Numbered from the stretch's first letter, positions 26,227-35,663 are shown. The stretch is 64,000 nucleotides of DNA from Bradyrhizobium sp. CB1650 (GCF_029761915.1 NZ_CP121695.1:5671501-5735500), one strand, 5' to 3'. A program made the numbers and translations. Notes: generated by a model not told the origin, from the sequence alone.

Positions 26227-27873
26227 ATGGAGACACGCCTCGGCGCCGTCAAAGCGCATGAAGAACGACGCGCGTCCCAGCCCTCTCCGCTTGTCGAGAT
26301 CGGCAAGAAGTCGGCGGCCGACGGGCACTCTTGCGAAGTTGTGCTGCTTGCCGATCGGATCTCCAAATCCTTTGCAGGGGTGAAGGCGCTCAAAGAGGTC
26401 GACTTCGATCTGCATCGCGGCGAAGTGCATGCGCTGATGGGCGAAAACGGTGCCGGCAAGAGCACGTTGATGAAGATCCTTGCCGGCGTTTACACGGAGT
26501 ATCAGGGCGCCATTCTGATCGAGGGGCGCACGGTATCCTTCGCCGGAGTGCGCGACGCCGAAGAAGCGGGTGTCGCAATCATCCATCAGGAGCTCAATCT
26601 CGTTCCCGAGCTGAGCGTCGCCGACAATATGTTTCTCGGTCGCGAACCGCTGATCGGAGGCCTGCTCATCGATCGCAGGCGCATGGTGAGAGCGGCAGAG
26701 CGCCTGCTGCAGCGCCTCGGCGTCAAGATCGCCGCCGACCGCCGCATTGCCGAATTGCGTGTCGGCGAGCAGCAACTGGTCGAGATCGCCAAGGCACTGT
26801 CGCTCAACGCCCGCATCCTGATCATGGACGAACCGACCTCGGCTCTCTCGTCGTCGGAATGCGAGACGCTGTTCAAGATCGTGCGACAGCTCGCGTCCGA
26901 AGGCGTCGCCATCATCTACACATCGCACCGCATCGAGGAGGTGCTCGAGCTCGCCGATCGGGTCACGGTCCTGCGCGACGGCAGGCGGGTCGTCACAGCC
27001 CCGATCGGCGAATTGTCGCGTGGCGCGATCATCTCGGCGATGGTCGGACGCGACATGGTTGCAAGCGACCGCGGCACCGTCGCGCGAGACAGCTCGATCG
27101 TCCTCTCCGTGCGTAACCTGACGCTCGACACGCTCGACACCCACGGATGGAAAAGAACGCTGCACGGCATCAGTTTTGAGCTCAGGCGCGGCGAAGTGCT
27201 GGGCATCGGCGGCCTGCTCGGTGCCGGACGGACCGAGATCCTGGAATCGGTCTTCGGCGTCGCACGTGGCTGGCGAGGTGGTGAAATCGCCATCAATGGC
27301 GTGGCCGTCGAGATCGGTTCGCCGGCCGACGCCTATCGCCTTGGCGTGGCGCTCGTGAGCGAAGACCGCAAGGAACGCGGCCTGCATCTTGCCGCCTCGA
27401 TCTGTGACAATATAGCGCTGCCCTCGATCGGCGCGATGTCACGCTTCGGCCTGCGCGCTTTCGCCGGCGAACGCGCCTTGGCGGCCGAGATGGTCCGCCG
27501 GCTCTCGATCCGTTGCACCGGCATCGGTCAGCAAGCCGCTGCGCTCTCGGGCGGCAACCAGCAGAAGGTCGTGATCGGCAAATGGCTCGCCACCGAGCCT
27601 CGCATTCTTCTGCTCGATGAGCCGACCCGCGGCATCGACATTGGCGCCAAGCAGGAAATCTACCGGCTGATCTTCGACCTCGCCGCGCAAGGCCTCGGTA
27701 TCGTCGTGGTGACCTCGGAAATGCCGGAACTACTGCAGCTCTCCGACCGGATCCTGGTGATGTGCGAGGGACGGCAGACCGGAATTCTCTCGCGCGAGAG
27801 TGCGACGCAGGAGACGGTGATGCGCCTTGCCGCGCCAGGCATGGCGGCGTGGTCGCAGGAGACGGCCTCATGA
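26227..27873 (+). CDS. Sugar ABC transporter ATPase, RbsA/XylG family
   Basis: This is a 548-residue double-domain CUT2 ATPase. It has an unusual polar N-terminal extension of about 40 residues before the first domain (VVLLADRISKSF). The first domain carries GENGAGKST and [12 protein letters not shown]; the second has [17 protein letters not shown] and LLLDEPTRGIDIGA. GGGAGGA lies 7-13 bases before the ATG. The stop overlaps the permease start (ATGA). It heads the second sugar operon, read away from gntR. Confidence 0.92.
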   Translation: METRLGAVKAHEERRASQPSPLVEIGKKSAADGHSCEVVLLADRISKSFAGVKALKEVDFDLHRGEVHALMGENGAGKSTLMKILAGVYTEYQGAILIEGRTVSFAGVRDAEEAGVAIIHQELNLVPELSVADNMFLGREPLIGGLLIDRRRMVRAAERLLQRLGVKIAADRRIAELRVGEQQLVEIAKALSLNARILIMDEPTSALSSSECETLFKIVRQLASEGVAIIYTSHRIEEVLELADRVTVLRDGRRVVTAPIGELSRGAIISAMVGRDMVASDRGTVARDSSIVLSVRNLTLDTLDTHGWKRTLHGISFELRRGEVLGIGGLLGAGRTEILESVFGVARGWRGGEIAINGVAVEIGSPADAYRLGVALVSEDRKERGLHLAASICDNIALPSIGAMSRFGLRAFAGERALAAEMVRRLSIRCTGIGQQAAALSGGNQQKVVIGKWLATEPRILLLDEPTRGIDIGAKQEIYRLIFDLAAQGLGIVVVTSEMPELLQLSDRILVMCEGRQTGILSRESATQETVMRLAAPGMAAWSQETAS

Positions 27874-29207
27874 AAGCAGCGCTTCGCCTCCTGTCCCGGA
27901 CCAAGCTCTACTGGGGCTTGCTGACGATCTGCCTGATCGGCGCCCTCACCTCGCCGCATACCTCTTCCGGCAGCAATATTTTTCTGTCCTACGCCAACCT
28001 GACCGACGTTCTGCGTCAGGTCTCGATCACGGGACTGGTAGCGACCGGCATGACATTGGTCATTCTACTCGGCGGCATCGATTTGTCGGTCGGCTCGGTC
28101 ATGGGATTTGCGACGGTGGTCTGCGCGATGCTGCTCACAAAGCCAGGCTGGACTGCGGCCTCGATCATGGGCGTTCCGGCAGCGACTGTGGTCAGTGGCG
28201 CCGTGATAGCGCTTTTCGCGCGTTTCATCTTCCGCGGTCTTGCGCGCGGCCACGATGTTAGCGCGGGGCGGCGCCCCGAGATCGCACTCTCTCCCTGGCG
28301 CAGCACATGGATTCCCGCACTGCTCGGCCTTGCCGGCGCGGTCGCAGTTGCCTGGTGGGTGACGAGCCAGGCGCCGACCAGGTTCGGCGTGCTTGGCGTT
28401 CTCCTGATCGCACCCTGCCTGGCGCTGCTGCTCGGCGCTATCAACGGACTCCTGATCGTCACCGGGCGGCTACAGCCCTTCATCGTCACGCTGGCGATGA
28501 TGGTCAGCGCGCTGGGCGTCGCGCGGCTCACTGCGGGGCAAGACAATGCCGTGGTGCCGGTTTATACCGGTACCAACGCCACGGAAGCCTTCGAGATGCT
28601 GCGCTCGATGCTCTGGGGCGTGTTGCCGGTGCCGAGCGTGTTCTTCTTGGCGGCGATCGTCCTGTTCGGCGCCATCCTGCGGTTCACGAGCTTCGGCCGC
28701 TATGCCTACGCAATCGGCGGCAATATCGAGGCCGCCAAGCTGTCCGGCATCAAGGTCGCGCAGGTCCAGCTCGCAGCCTATCTCCTTTCGGGGCTCCTCG
28801 CGGGAATTGCCGGCGTGCTGTTCGTTGCGCAGTACCGGCAAGGCAAGCCCGATGCCGGCGCCGGCCTCGAACTCGATGCGATCGCGGCGGTTGTGATTGG
28901 CGGCACCAGCCTGATGGGCGGTCGCGGCGGGCTGGCCGGCACCTTCGTCGGCGTTCTGATTTTCGGCCTGCTGTCGGACATCCTTCAGCTCCAAAACATC
29001 GACTCCAATGTGCAACTTCTGATGAAGGGGTTGATCATCGTCTGCACCGTATTGGTGCAGGAACAGAATCTCGGCCAGCTCATGGCGCGATGGCGGTTCA
29101 GCCGATCGGGCGAGCCGCGCGCCGACCCGAAAACAGCCGAATCCCATCGGCTGCCAAGCGCTGCCAAGGCGCAATTTGCGAGGGAGGATCTCGATGAAGC
29201 GTCGTGA
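27870..29207 (+). CDS. Sugar ABC transporter permease, XylH/RbsC family
   Basis: The 445-residue CUT2 permease has extra membrane segments compared with RbsC (about 320), a length more like XylH. Motifs are [47 protein letters not shown] and DAIAAVVIGGTSLMGGRGG. A polar C-terminal tail of about 40 residues overlaps the start of the binding-protein gene by 14 bp. The start is the ATG overlapping the ATPase stop. It should form the channel with the ATPase before it. Confidence 0.9.
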   Translation: MKAALRLLSRTKLYWGLLTICLIGALTSPHTSSGSNIFLSYANLTDVLRQVSITGLVATGMTLVILLGGIDLSVGSVMGFATVVCAMLLTKPGWTAASIMGVPAATVVSGAVIALFARFIFRGLARGHDVSAGRRPEIALSPWRSTWIPALLGLAGAVAVAWWVTSQAPTRFGVLGVLLIAPCLALLLGAINGLLIVTGRLQPFIVTLAMMVSALGVARLTAGQDNAVVPVYTGTNATEAFEMLRSMLWGVLPVPSVFFLAAIVLFGAILRFTSFGRYAYAIGGNIEAAKLSGIKVAQVQLAAYLLSGLLAGIAGVLFVAQYRQGKPDAGAGLELDAIAAVVIGGTSLMGGRGGLAGTFVGVLIFGLLSDILQLQNIDSNVQLLMKGLIIVCTVLVQEQNLGQLMARWRFSRSGEPRADPKTAESHRLPSAAKAQFAREDLDEAS

Positions 29208-30168
29208 ATTCTTGAAACTGTCGGCTACTATGGCCGGCGCGGCAATGACCGTCTATATGCCGGCCGGATGGAGGCCTGCCAAGGCCGCCGCCAAATGGAA
29301 GGTCGGCTTCAGCCAGTGCACCACGCTGGAGCCGTGGCGCGTCCAGTTCAACAAGGACATCCAGGCCGAGGCGAAGAACCATCCGGATGTCGACCTCATC
29401 ATGACCGATGGCCAGGACAAGACCGAGAAGCAGGTTGCCGATTGCGAAAACCTAATCGTGCAACAGGTCAACGTCCTCTTGATTTCGCCGAAGGAATCGG
29501 CGGGGCTGACCGGTGTGGTCGAGAAGGCGATCGACGCAAAGATCCCGGTCATTGTCCTCGATCGCAACGTCGAGACCAAGCGGATCACCCAGTTCATCGG
29601 CGGCGACAATGTCGCGATCGGCAAGGCAGCCGGCGAGCATGCGGTGAAGCTGCTCGGCGGACCGGGCAAGGCGGCCGGCAATGTCGTCGAGATCTGGGGC
29701 GGCATGGGCACCCAACCCGCGCATGACCGTCACGACGGTTTCCATGCCTTCACCGACAAGGAGCCGGGCATCAAGTACCTGCTGAACAACCAGTCGGGAG
29801 ACTGGAAGCAGGACAAGGCCTACAACATCATGACCACCGCGCTGCGCAACAACGAAAAGATCGATCTGGTCTATGGTCACAACGATCCGATGGCCTACGG
29901 CGCCTATCTCGCCGCCAAGGACGCCGGGCGAGACAAGGACATCAAGTTCATCATCGGCATCGATGGGCTGCCGAATGAAGGCGCCACCTGGGTCGCCAAG
30001 GGACAGCTCACGGCGACATTCCTCTACGCAACGCCGGGCGCGGAAGGCCTACGGCAGGCGGTCAAGCTCCTGAAGGGCGAGAAGCTGGAGCCCGTCATCA
30101 CGCTACCCACGATGCTGATCACGAAGGAAAACGCGCCTGATATCCTGAAGAAGAACGGACTGCTCTGA
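29194..30168 (+). CDS. Sugar-binding periplasmic protein with Tat signal
   Basis: This Peripla_BP_4 binding protein has 324 residues. The N-terminus KRREFLKLSATMAG is a clear twin-arginine signal, so it is probably exported folded. The mature start KWKVGFSQCTTLEPWRVQFN, LISPKESAGLTGVVE, IGGDNVAIGKAAGE and YGHNDPMAYGAYLAA match the RbsB/XylF/AraF group. GGGAGGATC precedes the ATG. It completes the ATPase-permease-SBP set and is followed by a strong hairpin and fucU. Confidence 0.9.
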   Translation: MKRREFLKLSATMAGAAMTVYMPAGWRPAKAAAKWKVGFSQCTTLEPWRVQFNKDIQAEAKNHPDVDLIMTDGQDKTEKQVADCENLIVQQVNVLLISPKESAGLTGVVEKAIDAKIPVIVLDRNVETKRITQFIGGDNVAIGKAAGEHAVKLLGGPGKAAGNVVEIWGGMGTQPAHDRHDGFHAFTDKEPGIKYLLNNQSGDWKQDKAYNIMTTALRNNEKIDLVYGHNDPMAYGAYLAAKDAGRDKDIKFIIGIDGLPNEGATWVAKGQLTATFLYATPGAEGLRQAVKLLKGEKLEPVITLPTMLITKENAPDILKKNGLL

Positions 30169-30201
30169 TCTGGCGGGTTGCGGCCTCGACTAGGCCTCCA
30201 A

Positions 30202-30237
30202 AGGAGTCTGGTTCAATCTCGCTTGAATCAGACTCCT
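30202..30237 (+). terminator. Strong hairpin after the binding-protein gene
   Basis: A 15-bp stem (left arm 30202-30216, right arm 30223-30237, one G-U pair) closes a 6-base loop, 33 bp after the binding-protein stop. It lacks a T-run. It may stabilise the 3' end of the binding-protein message or attenuate transcription into fucU. Confidence 0.55.
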
Positions 30238-30319
30238 GCACTTGCACGCCAATATGGACGCCAGTGCCCTGACGTCGGATAGTCGTCAATCCAAACAGCC
30301 CGAGCAAGGAAGGCGCTGC

Positions 30320-30772
30320 ATGCTGAAGTCGATCGACCCAATTCTGAATGCCGACGTCCTCTATGCGCTGCGGTCCATGGGGCACGGCGACGACCTCGTC
30401 CTGTGCGACACCAATTTCCCCGCCGAGTCGGTCGCCCGCCAAACCGTGCTGGGGCGGCTGTTGCGCATCGACAATATCACCGCCGGCCGCGCCGCGCGCG
30501 CGATCCTGTCGGTGCTGCCGCTCGACAGCTTTGTCGACAAGCCGGCGTCACGCATGGAGATCGTCGGTCGGCCCGACGAAATCCCGCCGGTGCAGCAAGA
30601 GGTCCAGGCCGCAATCGATGCCGCGGAAGGACGCTCGTCTCCCATGGGATCGGTCGAGCGATTTGCCTTCTATGAGCTCGCCAAGAAGTCCTATTGTGTG
30701 ATCCAGACCGGCGAACGGCGCTTCTACGGCTGCTTCATCTTCAAGAAAGGCGTCATCCCGCCCGAGGCCTGA
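30320..30772 (+). CDS. fucU: RbsD/FucU family sugar mutarotase (FucU-like)
   Basis: The 150-residue protein starts at the ATG at 30320 (MLKSIDPILNADVLYAL). MGHGDDLVLCDTNFPAES is the FucU/RbsD hallmark, with the catalytic His in GHGD. C-terminal FAFYELAKKSYCVIQTGE and RRFYGCFIFKKGV agree with FucU. These enzymes interconvert anomers or pyranose/furanose forms of imported sugars such as L-fucose. The link to the preceding sugar transporter suggests an aldohexose or 6-deoxyhexose substrate. Confidence 0.88.
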   Translation: MLKSIDPILNADVLYALRSMGHGDDLVLCDTNFPAESVARQTVLGRLLRIDNITAGRAARAILSVLPLDSFVDKPASRMEIVGRPDEIPPVQQEVQAAIDAAEGRSSPMGSVERFAFYELAKKSYCVIQTGERRFYGCFIFKKGVIPPEA

Positions 30773-31098
30773 CTGAGCGCCGTGCTGTCCGATACGTCCG
30801 GCATGGATATGACGCCGGGACGATGCCGGTGTCCGGAACCATCCAGTTCACGCTCGCGGGGAACGTGATCGACGCTGTGCGTCGTCTCGACTGATCATCC
30901 ATCTTGCAGCGCGGCATCATCGACGGTTGTCTTCGTCGTTCACGTCGACGCTTGCGTTCGTTGACTTTGAGGTGCGCCGTTGCATACTCGAACCGACCTC
31001 TGTCACCACGCCACGACATAGAAGTTCGCGAGCGTCACGTCATGGTGCCCAGGCGGTCCAAAACTTGACATCGAGAAAGTCAACGATGGGAGGGTATC
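30773..31098 (+). promoter_or_regulatory. Gap upstream of sugar-binding protein gene with possible promoter
   Basis: This is the only gene-free stretch over 300 bases, and I see no coding potential in it. TTGACT at 30961-30966 and CATACT at 30983-30988 (16-bp spacing) form a possible sigma-70 promoter about 110 bp before the next gene. A short inverted repeat TTGAC/GTCAA lies at about 31067-31085, and GGGAGGG at 31088-31094 is the ribosome binding site. Confidence 0.4.
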
Positions 31099-32760
31099 GT
31101 GGTGAAACAGCAAGAGCATGATCAGCATCCCGCACGTCAGCCGAGCCGACGCACGGTGCTGCAGGGCGCGGCGAGCGCCGCCGCATTGGGCACGACGGGC
31201 GCGCTCGGCACATTCTCCGAGCTTGCCTTGGCGCAAGCCAATCTGCGCGCCCAGATCACGCAAATTCCCGGCGTTGGCAAAGGTGCGCCAACCGACGCCG
31301 ACTGGCAGAAAGTCGGCGAGCTCTGCCTCGGCCCGACCAAGGCAAGCATCAAGGAAGGCGAATTCAAGGGCGTCGAGCTATCCTTCATGGGGCTGAACAA
31401 TCAGAACCTGCACAATCTCCTGTTCCGCGGCTTCCTGAAGCCATGGGAAGCGTATACCGGTGCGAAGATTTCCTGGATCGATCTCGCCCAGGCCGACTAC
31501 AATCCGCGCTTGCAGCAGGCGATCGCGACCGGCACGGTCGACTTCGACATTCTGGAGATGGGCGCGCCGTTCGAAGGCGACGTCTGCGGCAAGGGGCTGG
31601 CCTCGGAGATGCCGGACTGGGTCAAGAAGCAGATCGATATTGACGACTATGTCGACTACCTGAAGCCGCCGGTCGGAACGTGGAACGGCAAGACCTATCG
31701 CGTCACCATCGACGGCGACTGCCACAACTTCAACTACCGGACAGACGTGTTCTCCGACGCAGCCCTCGCCAAGGCCTGGAAGGACGCCGGCAACACCAGC
31801 GAATGGGGCGTGCCGAAGACCTGGCAGCAGGTGCAGGCGGTGACCAAATTCCTCAAGGGCAAGAAGATCAAGAACCAGAATGCGTTCGGCTATCTCGACG
31901 CGCCGAAGCCCTGGGGTGGGTTCGGCTTCTACTTCCTGGCGAGCCGCGCGTCGGCCTACGCCAAGCATCCCGATGACAAGGCCTGGCTGTTCGACGTCGA
32001 CACGATGAAGCCACGCATCAACAATCCGGCCTGGGTGCGCGCCATTCAGGACGTGATCGACGCGCTGCCGTTCGAGCCGGCCGATCAACTCAATGCCGAT
32101 CCGAACACTACCGGCTTCCAGCAATTTCTGGCAGGCATCGGCTCGATGATCCCCTGGTGGGGCGACATCGGCCAGGTGGCGAAGGCGAGCGACACCTCGG
32201 TGGTCGGCGACGTCGTCGGCTTCGACATCCTGCCGGGCTCGGACGATGTCTATAACTCGAAGACCGGCAAATGGGACAAGCTCGCGAGCGGCCCGAACCA
32301 TGCGCCGAACTGCGCCTATCTCGGCTGGGGCGTTTACGTCATGGCACGGGTCAATGGCGACGAGAAGAAGCACAAGGCGGCGTGGAGCGCAGCCGCGCAT
32401 CTCGGCGGCAAGGACCTGTCGCTCTGGATGGTGATGTATCCATCCGGCTTCCAGGCCCACCGTACCAGCCACTTCCAATTCGACGAGTGGGTGGCCGCGG
32501 GCTACGACCGCAAATACATCACTTCCTATCTGAACTCGCAGCTCGGCTCCTACAATCATCCGAACCGCGCAGTGGAGCCGCGCATCCCCGGCATCTTCCA
32601 GTATTACAGCATCGCCGAAGATGAGCTGACGAAGATCTTCGCCGGCAAGGTCGATGCCCAGACCGGCGCGAACAACATCGCCGCCGCCTGGGAGAAGTTG
32701 ACCGACCAGATCGGCCGCGAGCGGCAGATCGGGCTCTACAAGGCCTCGCTCGGAGTGTAG
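31099..32760 (+). CDS. Long-form sugar-binding periplasmic protein (family 1), Tat signal
   Basis: This is a 553-residue extracellular solute-binding protein, longer than the usual 420. Two GTG codons in tandem (31099, 31102) follow GGGAGGG, so either can start. SRRTVLQGAASAAAL is a twin-arginine signal, ending near ALAQA. The body contains LSFMGLNNQNLHNLLFRGF and MIPWWGDIGQVA, resembling long CUT1 binding proteins. It is followed by two permease genes but no ATPase gene. The ligand is unknown. Confidence 0.87.
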   Translation: MVKQQEHDQHPARQPSRRTVLQGAASAAALGTTGALGTFSELALAQANLRAQITQIPGVGKGAPTDADWQKVGELCLGPTKASIKEGEFKGVELSFMGLNNQNLHNLLFRGFLKPWEAYTGAKISWIDLAQADYNPRLQQAIATGTVDFDILEMGAPFEGDVCGKGLASEMPDWVKKQIDIDDYVDYLKPPVGTWNGKTYRVTIDGDCHNFNYRTDVFSDAALAKAWKDAGNTSEWGVPKTWQQVQAVTKFLKGKKIKNQNAFGYLDAPKPWGGFGFYFLASRASAYAKHPDDKAWLFDVDTMKPRINNPAWVRAIQDVIDALPFEPADQLNADPNTTGFQQFLAGIGSMIPWWGDIGQVAKASDTSVVGDVVGFDILPGSDDVYNSKTGKWDKLASGPNHAPNCAYLGWGVYVMARVNGDEKKHKAAWSAAAHLGGKDLSLWMVMYPSGFQAHRTSHFQFDEWVAAGYDRKYITSYLNSQLGSYNHPNRAVEPRIPGIFQYYSIAEDELTKIFAGKVDAQTGANNIAAAWEKLTDQIGRERQIGLYKASLGV

Positions 32761-32786
32761 CGTCGTCCCCGCGGGACCTGCCGTCC

Positions 32787-32813
32787 TCGGCTGGCGCTCC
32801 TGGCGCCAGCCGA
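32787..32813 (+). terminator. Perfect 11-bp hairpin after binding-protein gene
   Basis: TCGGCTGGCGC and GCGCCAGCCGA form an 11-bp perfect stem with a 5-base loop, 26 bp after the binding-protein stop and 52 bp before the first permease start. No T-run follows. As with the other transporter operons, an mRNA-stabilising or partial attenuation role is likely. Confidence 0.5.
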
Positions 32814-32865
32814 AAGCTTGCCCGGCGGCAGAATTGGAGCCGAACTTCGGCAGAGTATTATCTCG

Positions 32866-33984
32866 ATGCAGAACTCCGCACTCGTGAGCGATGACCGGCA
32901 TGACAACCCCGCAACCCGGCGCGCACCTCGCAGCCGAAAGGCCGCGGGCCGGGCGCTTGTTCTGCTGGCCTCCCTCGGCTTCCTGCTCGTGCTTCTCGTC
33001 CAGCTATTGCACGCGCTGGGGGCGACCACGACGGGGTTTTCCGACTGGCGCCCGATCCTCGTCGCGTATCTGCTCTGGGCCCTCGCGTTCGGGACCGGGC
33101 AGGTCCTGACCCGCGGCGAGCATGGACAGCGCGCGCTGTTTCTGCTTCCGGCGGTCTTCTTCACCGTCGCCGTCGTGATCTTCCCGACCATCTTCGGGCT
33201 CTACATCGCGTCGCTCGACTGGAATCTCAGCTCGATCGACGGTCCGCGCTTCAGCGGCTTCGATAATCTTACCGGTATGTTGAACGACACCTACTACTGG
33301 AATGCGCTCGGCAACATGGTCTTCTACACCATTGCGGTGCTCGGCGAATACGCGATCGCATTCGGGCTGGCGCTCCTGCTCAGCGCCGATATCCGGGCGC
33401 GAAAGTTCTTCCGCGTGGTCTTCCTGCTGCCGATGATGCTCAGCCCGGTCGCGGTGAGCTGGATGATCGGCAAGTCCCTCCTGGAATATCGTTTTGGCCC
33501 GGCAGCGACACTCGCGCGCTATCTCGGATGGGACAATCCGGCCTTCTTCGCATCGCCCTGGATGGCACGCCTGACCATCCAGGCGATGGACGCCTGGGTG
33601 TCGATCCCGTTCATCATGATCATCCTGCTCGCCGGCCTCCAGGCGATGCCGAAGGAGGTGCAGGAGGCGGCCAAGGTCGATGGCGCGAATTCGTGGCAGT
33701 CGTTCTGGCATGTCACCTTCCCGATCATGCTGCCAGTCAGCATTACGGTCCTCATCATCCGCATCATCTTCAAGCTGAAGCTCGCCGATATCGTGATCAA
33801 CGTCACCGCCGGAGGTCCGGGCGGCGCCACCGATACCGTGTCGAGCTTCATCTATCGCGTGTACCGCGATCGGTCGAATGTCGGATACGGCACGGCGCTT
33901 GCCATGGTCTATCTGCTGTTGATCATCGTGTTGCTGACGCTGTTGTTGCGGCTGTCCAAGCGCTGGACGCAACGGGTCGTGTAG
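32866..33984 (+). CDS. Sugar ABC transporter permease, MalF type
   Basis: The 372-residue inner-membrane permease has two additional N-terminal membrane segments (RALVLLASLGFLLVLLVQLL, ILVAYLLWALAFG) before the usual six. The EAA loop QEAAKVDGANSWQSF followed by FPIM is near residue 265, and NVTAGGPGGATDT follows. The ATG at 32866 is preferred, with an in-frame ATG at 32818 inside or near the hairpin as alternative. The gene is paired with the next permease gene. Confidence 0.87.
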   Translation: MQNSALVSDDRHDNPATRRAPRSRKAAGRALVLLASLGFLLVLLVQLLHALGATTTGFSDWRPILVAYLLWALAFGTGQVLTRGEHGQRALFLLPAVFFTVAVVIFPTIFGLYIASLDWNLSSIDGPRFSGFDNLTGMLNDTYYWNALGNMVFYTIAVLGEYAIAFGLALLLSADIRARKFFRVVFLLPMMLSPVAVSWMIGKSLLEYRFGPAATLARYLGWDNPAFFASPWMARLTIQAMDAWVSIPFIMIILLAGLQAMPKEVQEAAKVDGANSWQSFWHVTFPIMLPVSITVLIIRIIFKLKLADIVINVTAGGPGGATDTVSSFIYRVYRDRSNVGYGTALAMVYLLLIIVLLTLLLRLSKRWTQRVV

Positions 33985-34007
33985 ATATCGCAAAGGGAGT
34001 TGCTCGA

Positions 34008-34934
34008 TTGGCTGTAACGACCGTAGCACCCAAGCCCGTCCGGCGGCATCTCGTGGCACCGCGCGCCAAGCGGATGCTGAGCCGCATGCTGATCTACGCT
34101 GCACTCGTGTTCTGGACATTCATCTGCCTGTTTCCGATCTATTGGACCGTCACGACCTCGTTCAAGTCGGCAGTCGATGTGACGCAAGCCCACCTGATTC
34201 CCTGGGTCGACTTCCAGCCGGACTGGAAAGGATGGCGCTCGCTCGGCCTGTCGCCAGATACACTGTTCGGGACCTCGACGGCACGCTCCGAATTCGTGAA
34301 CCGCTTCGTCAACAGCATCATCACGTCGGTCGGCGCATCGCTGCTCGCGCTCATCCTCGGATCTCTCGCCGCCTACGGCTTAAGCCGCTTCCGCTACAAA
34401 TTCGCCTGGATGCGCAATGACGACATTCTGTTCTTCTTCATGTCGCAGTTGATCCTGCCGCCGGTCGTGCTCGCGTTGCCGTTCCTCGTTCTCTACAAGG
34501 CGTTGTCTCTGCTCGATACGCGATTTGGCCTTGTCTTGCTGTACACGCTAACGGTGCTGCCGATCGTCATCTGGATCATGCGCGACCAGTTCAATGCGAT
34601 TCCGATCGAGCTCGACGAAGCCGCCTTCGTGGACGGCCTGTCGACCTGGGGCGCCTTCCTGCGCATCATTCTGCCCCTCGCCGTTCCCGGAATGGTGGCC
34701 GCATTCATCCTCTCGCTGGTGCTGTGCTGGAATGAATATTTCTTCGCGGCGTTGCTGACGAGCACGGACGCGAAGACACTCCCGGTGATGGTGGCGAGCC
34801 AGACTGGCTCGCAAGGTATCAATTGGTGGTCAATGGCGGCGCTGTCGACGGCGGCGATCGCGCCGCTCGTCCTGATCGGCATTTTTCTCGAGCGCTACAT
34901 TGTCAGCGGCTTGACCACCGGAGCAGGAAAGTAG
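34008..34934 (+). CDS. Sugar ABC transporter permease, MalG type, TTG start
   Basis: This is a 308-residue permease with about six membrane segments. The TTG at 34008 was chosen because AAGGGAG lies 9 bases upstream and no ATG occurs before the first membrane segment (LIYAALVFWTFICLFPIYW). The EAA loop is DEAAFVDGLSTWGAF near residue 205, followed by LVLCWNEYFFAAL. It is the last gene of the set; an ATPase is missing, so a shared MalK-type ATPase is needed, perhaps one of those at 9982-12218. Confidence 0.86.
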   Translation: MAVTTVAPKPVRRHLVAPRAKRMLSRMLIYAALVFWTFICLFPIYWTVTTSFKSAVDVTQAHLIPWVDFQPDWKGWRSLGLSPDTLFGTSTARSEFVNRFVNSIITSVGASLLALILGSLAAYGLSRFRYKFAWMRNDDILFFFMSQLILPPVVLALPFLVLYKALSLLDTRFGLVLLYTLTVLPIVIWIMRDQFNAIPIELDEAAFVDGLSTWGAFLRIILPLAVPGMVAAFILSLVLCWNEYFFAALLTSTDAKTLPVMVASQTGSQGINWWSMAALSTAAIAPLVLIGIFLERYIVSGLTTGAGK

Positions 34935-34992
34935 GTGCCAAGGCCAGCCCGACGGCGCTGCGCGCAAGACCCTCCACATCGAAATGTGCTTA

Positions 34993-35649
34993 TCATCCGA
35001 AGTCTGCGATGCGGGCATCGAGCGCGAACATGCCATGGAATATTTCCGGTTTGCTCCTCCCATCCAGCACGTCCGGCGCAATCTCCACTGCCGCCTGCCA
35101 AGCGACTTGCAAGGACGCAACGTCAAGCGCCTCGATGACCATGAGCCCCGCGAAAAAGCCCTCGTTCCTCCTCATGCCCTTCTCTGCCGTAGGGACCGAC
35201 GTCCGGGCCTCGTCAGTCGCGCCAATTTGCACCGCCGCAACTCCGTCGCGTGCGACGAGCGCCTGAGCCAATCCCCCGGGGTCCTTCGGCAGCTTCTCAA
35301 TCCGCAGCACCATGATCGTGCCGCCTTCGCCGCGCCCTGCGCGGGCGACCATTACACCCCCGCCTCGAATGAAATTGCCGAGCTTCGGCATGATGCGCTG
35401 CGACCACGGCGTTGGCGCGTTGAGGCGCGCCAGATAGGCTTCGCCGTCAAGGACCTCCGGCGTTTCCAGCTCGTACAGAATGAAGAAGCGGTTGATGTCA
35501 TACCGGACCGCACGGAAGACACGCGATGCCAGAAATCCCTTGGTAGTCACCCGCTCGGTCGTGTGCTCGCGCGTCAGCCAGTGACGGTAGTCGGTCAGGT
35601 CGTGATCCTCAACGTCGCTCCAGATAGCGAGAAATCCCGCTCCGCGCAT
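34993..35649 (-). CDS. Unknown protein, predicted dimeric alpha/beta-barrel (EthD-like)
   Basis: The 218-residue cytoplasmic protein starts at the ATG at 35649, preceded by GGGAGGA. I do not recognise a defined family. The two halves have a similar pattern: AIWSDVEDHDLTDYRHWL, ASRVFRAV and FFILYELETPEVL in the first, IMVLRIEKL and GLMVIEALDVASLQ in the second. This suggests a tandem ferredoxin-like (EthD/NIPSNAP-type) fold, often seen in catabolism of cyclic compounds. It lies 14 bp after aroQ on the same strand and is probably cotranscribed with it. No catalytic residues can be named. Confidence 0.7.
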   Translation of the reverse strand: MRGAGFLAIWSDVEDHDLTDYRHWLTREHTTERVTTKGFLASRVFRAVRYDINRFFILYELETPEVLDGEAYLARLNAPTPWSQRIMPKLGNFIRGGGVMVARAGRGEGGTIMVLRIEKLPKDPGGLAQALVARDGVAAVQIGATDEARTSVPTAEKGMRRNEGFFAGLMVIEALDVASLQVAWQAAVEIAPDVLDGRSKPEIFHGMFALDARIADFG

Positions 35650-35663
35650 CGCGTCCTCCCTGC

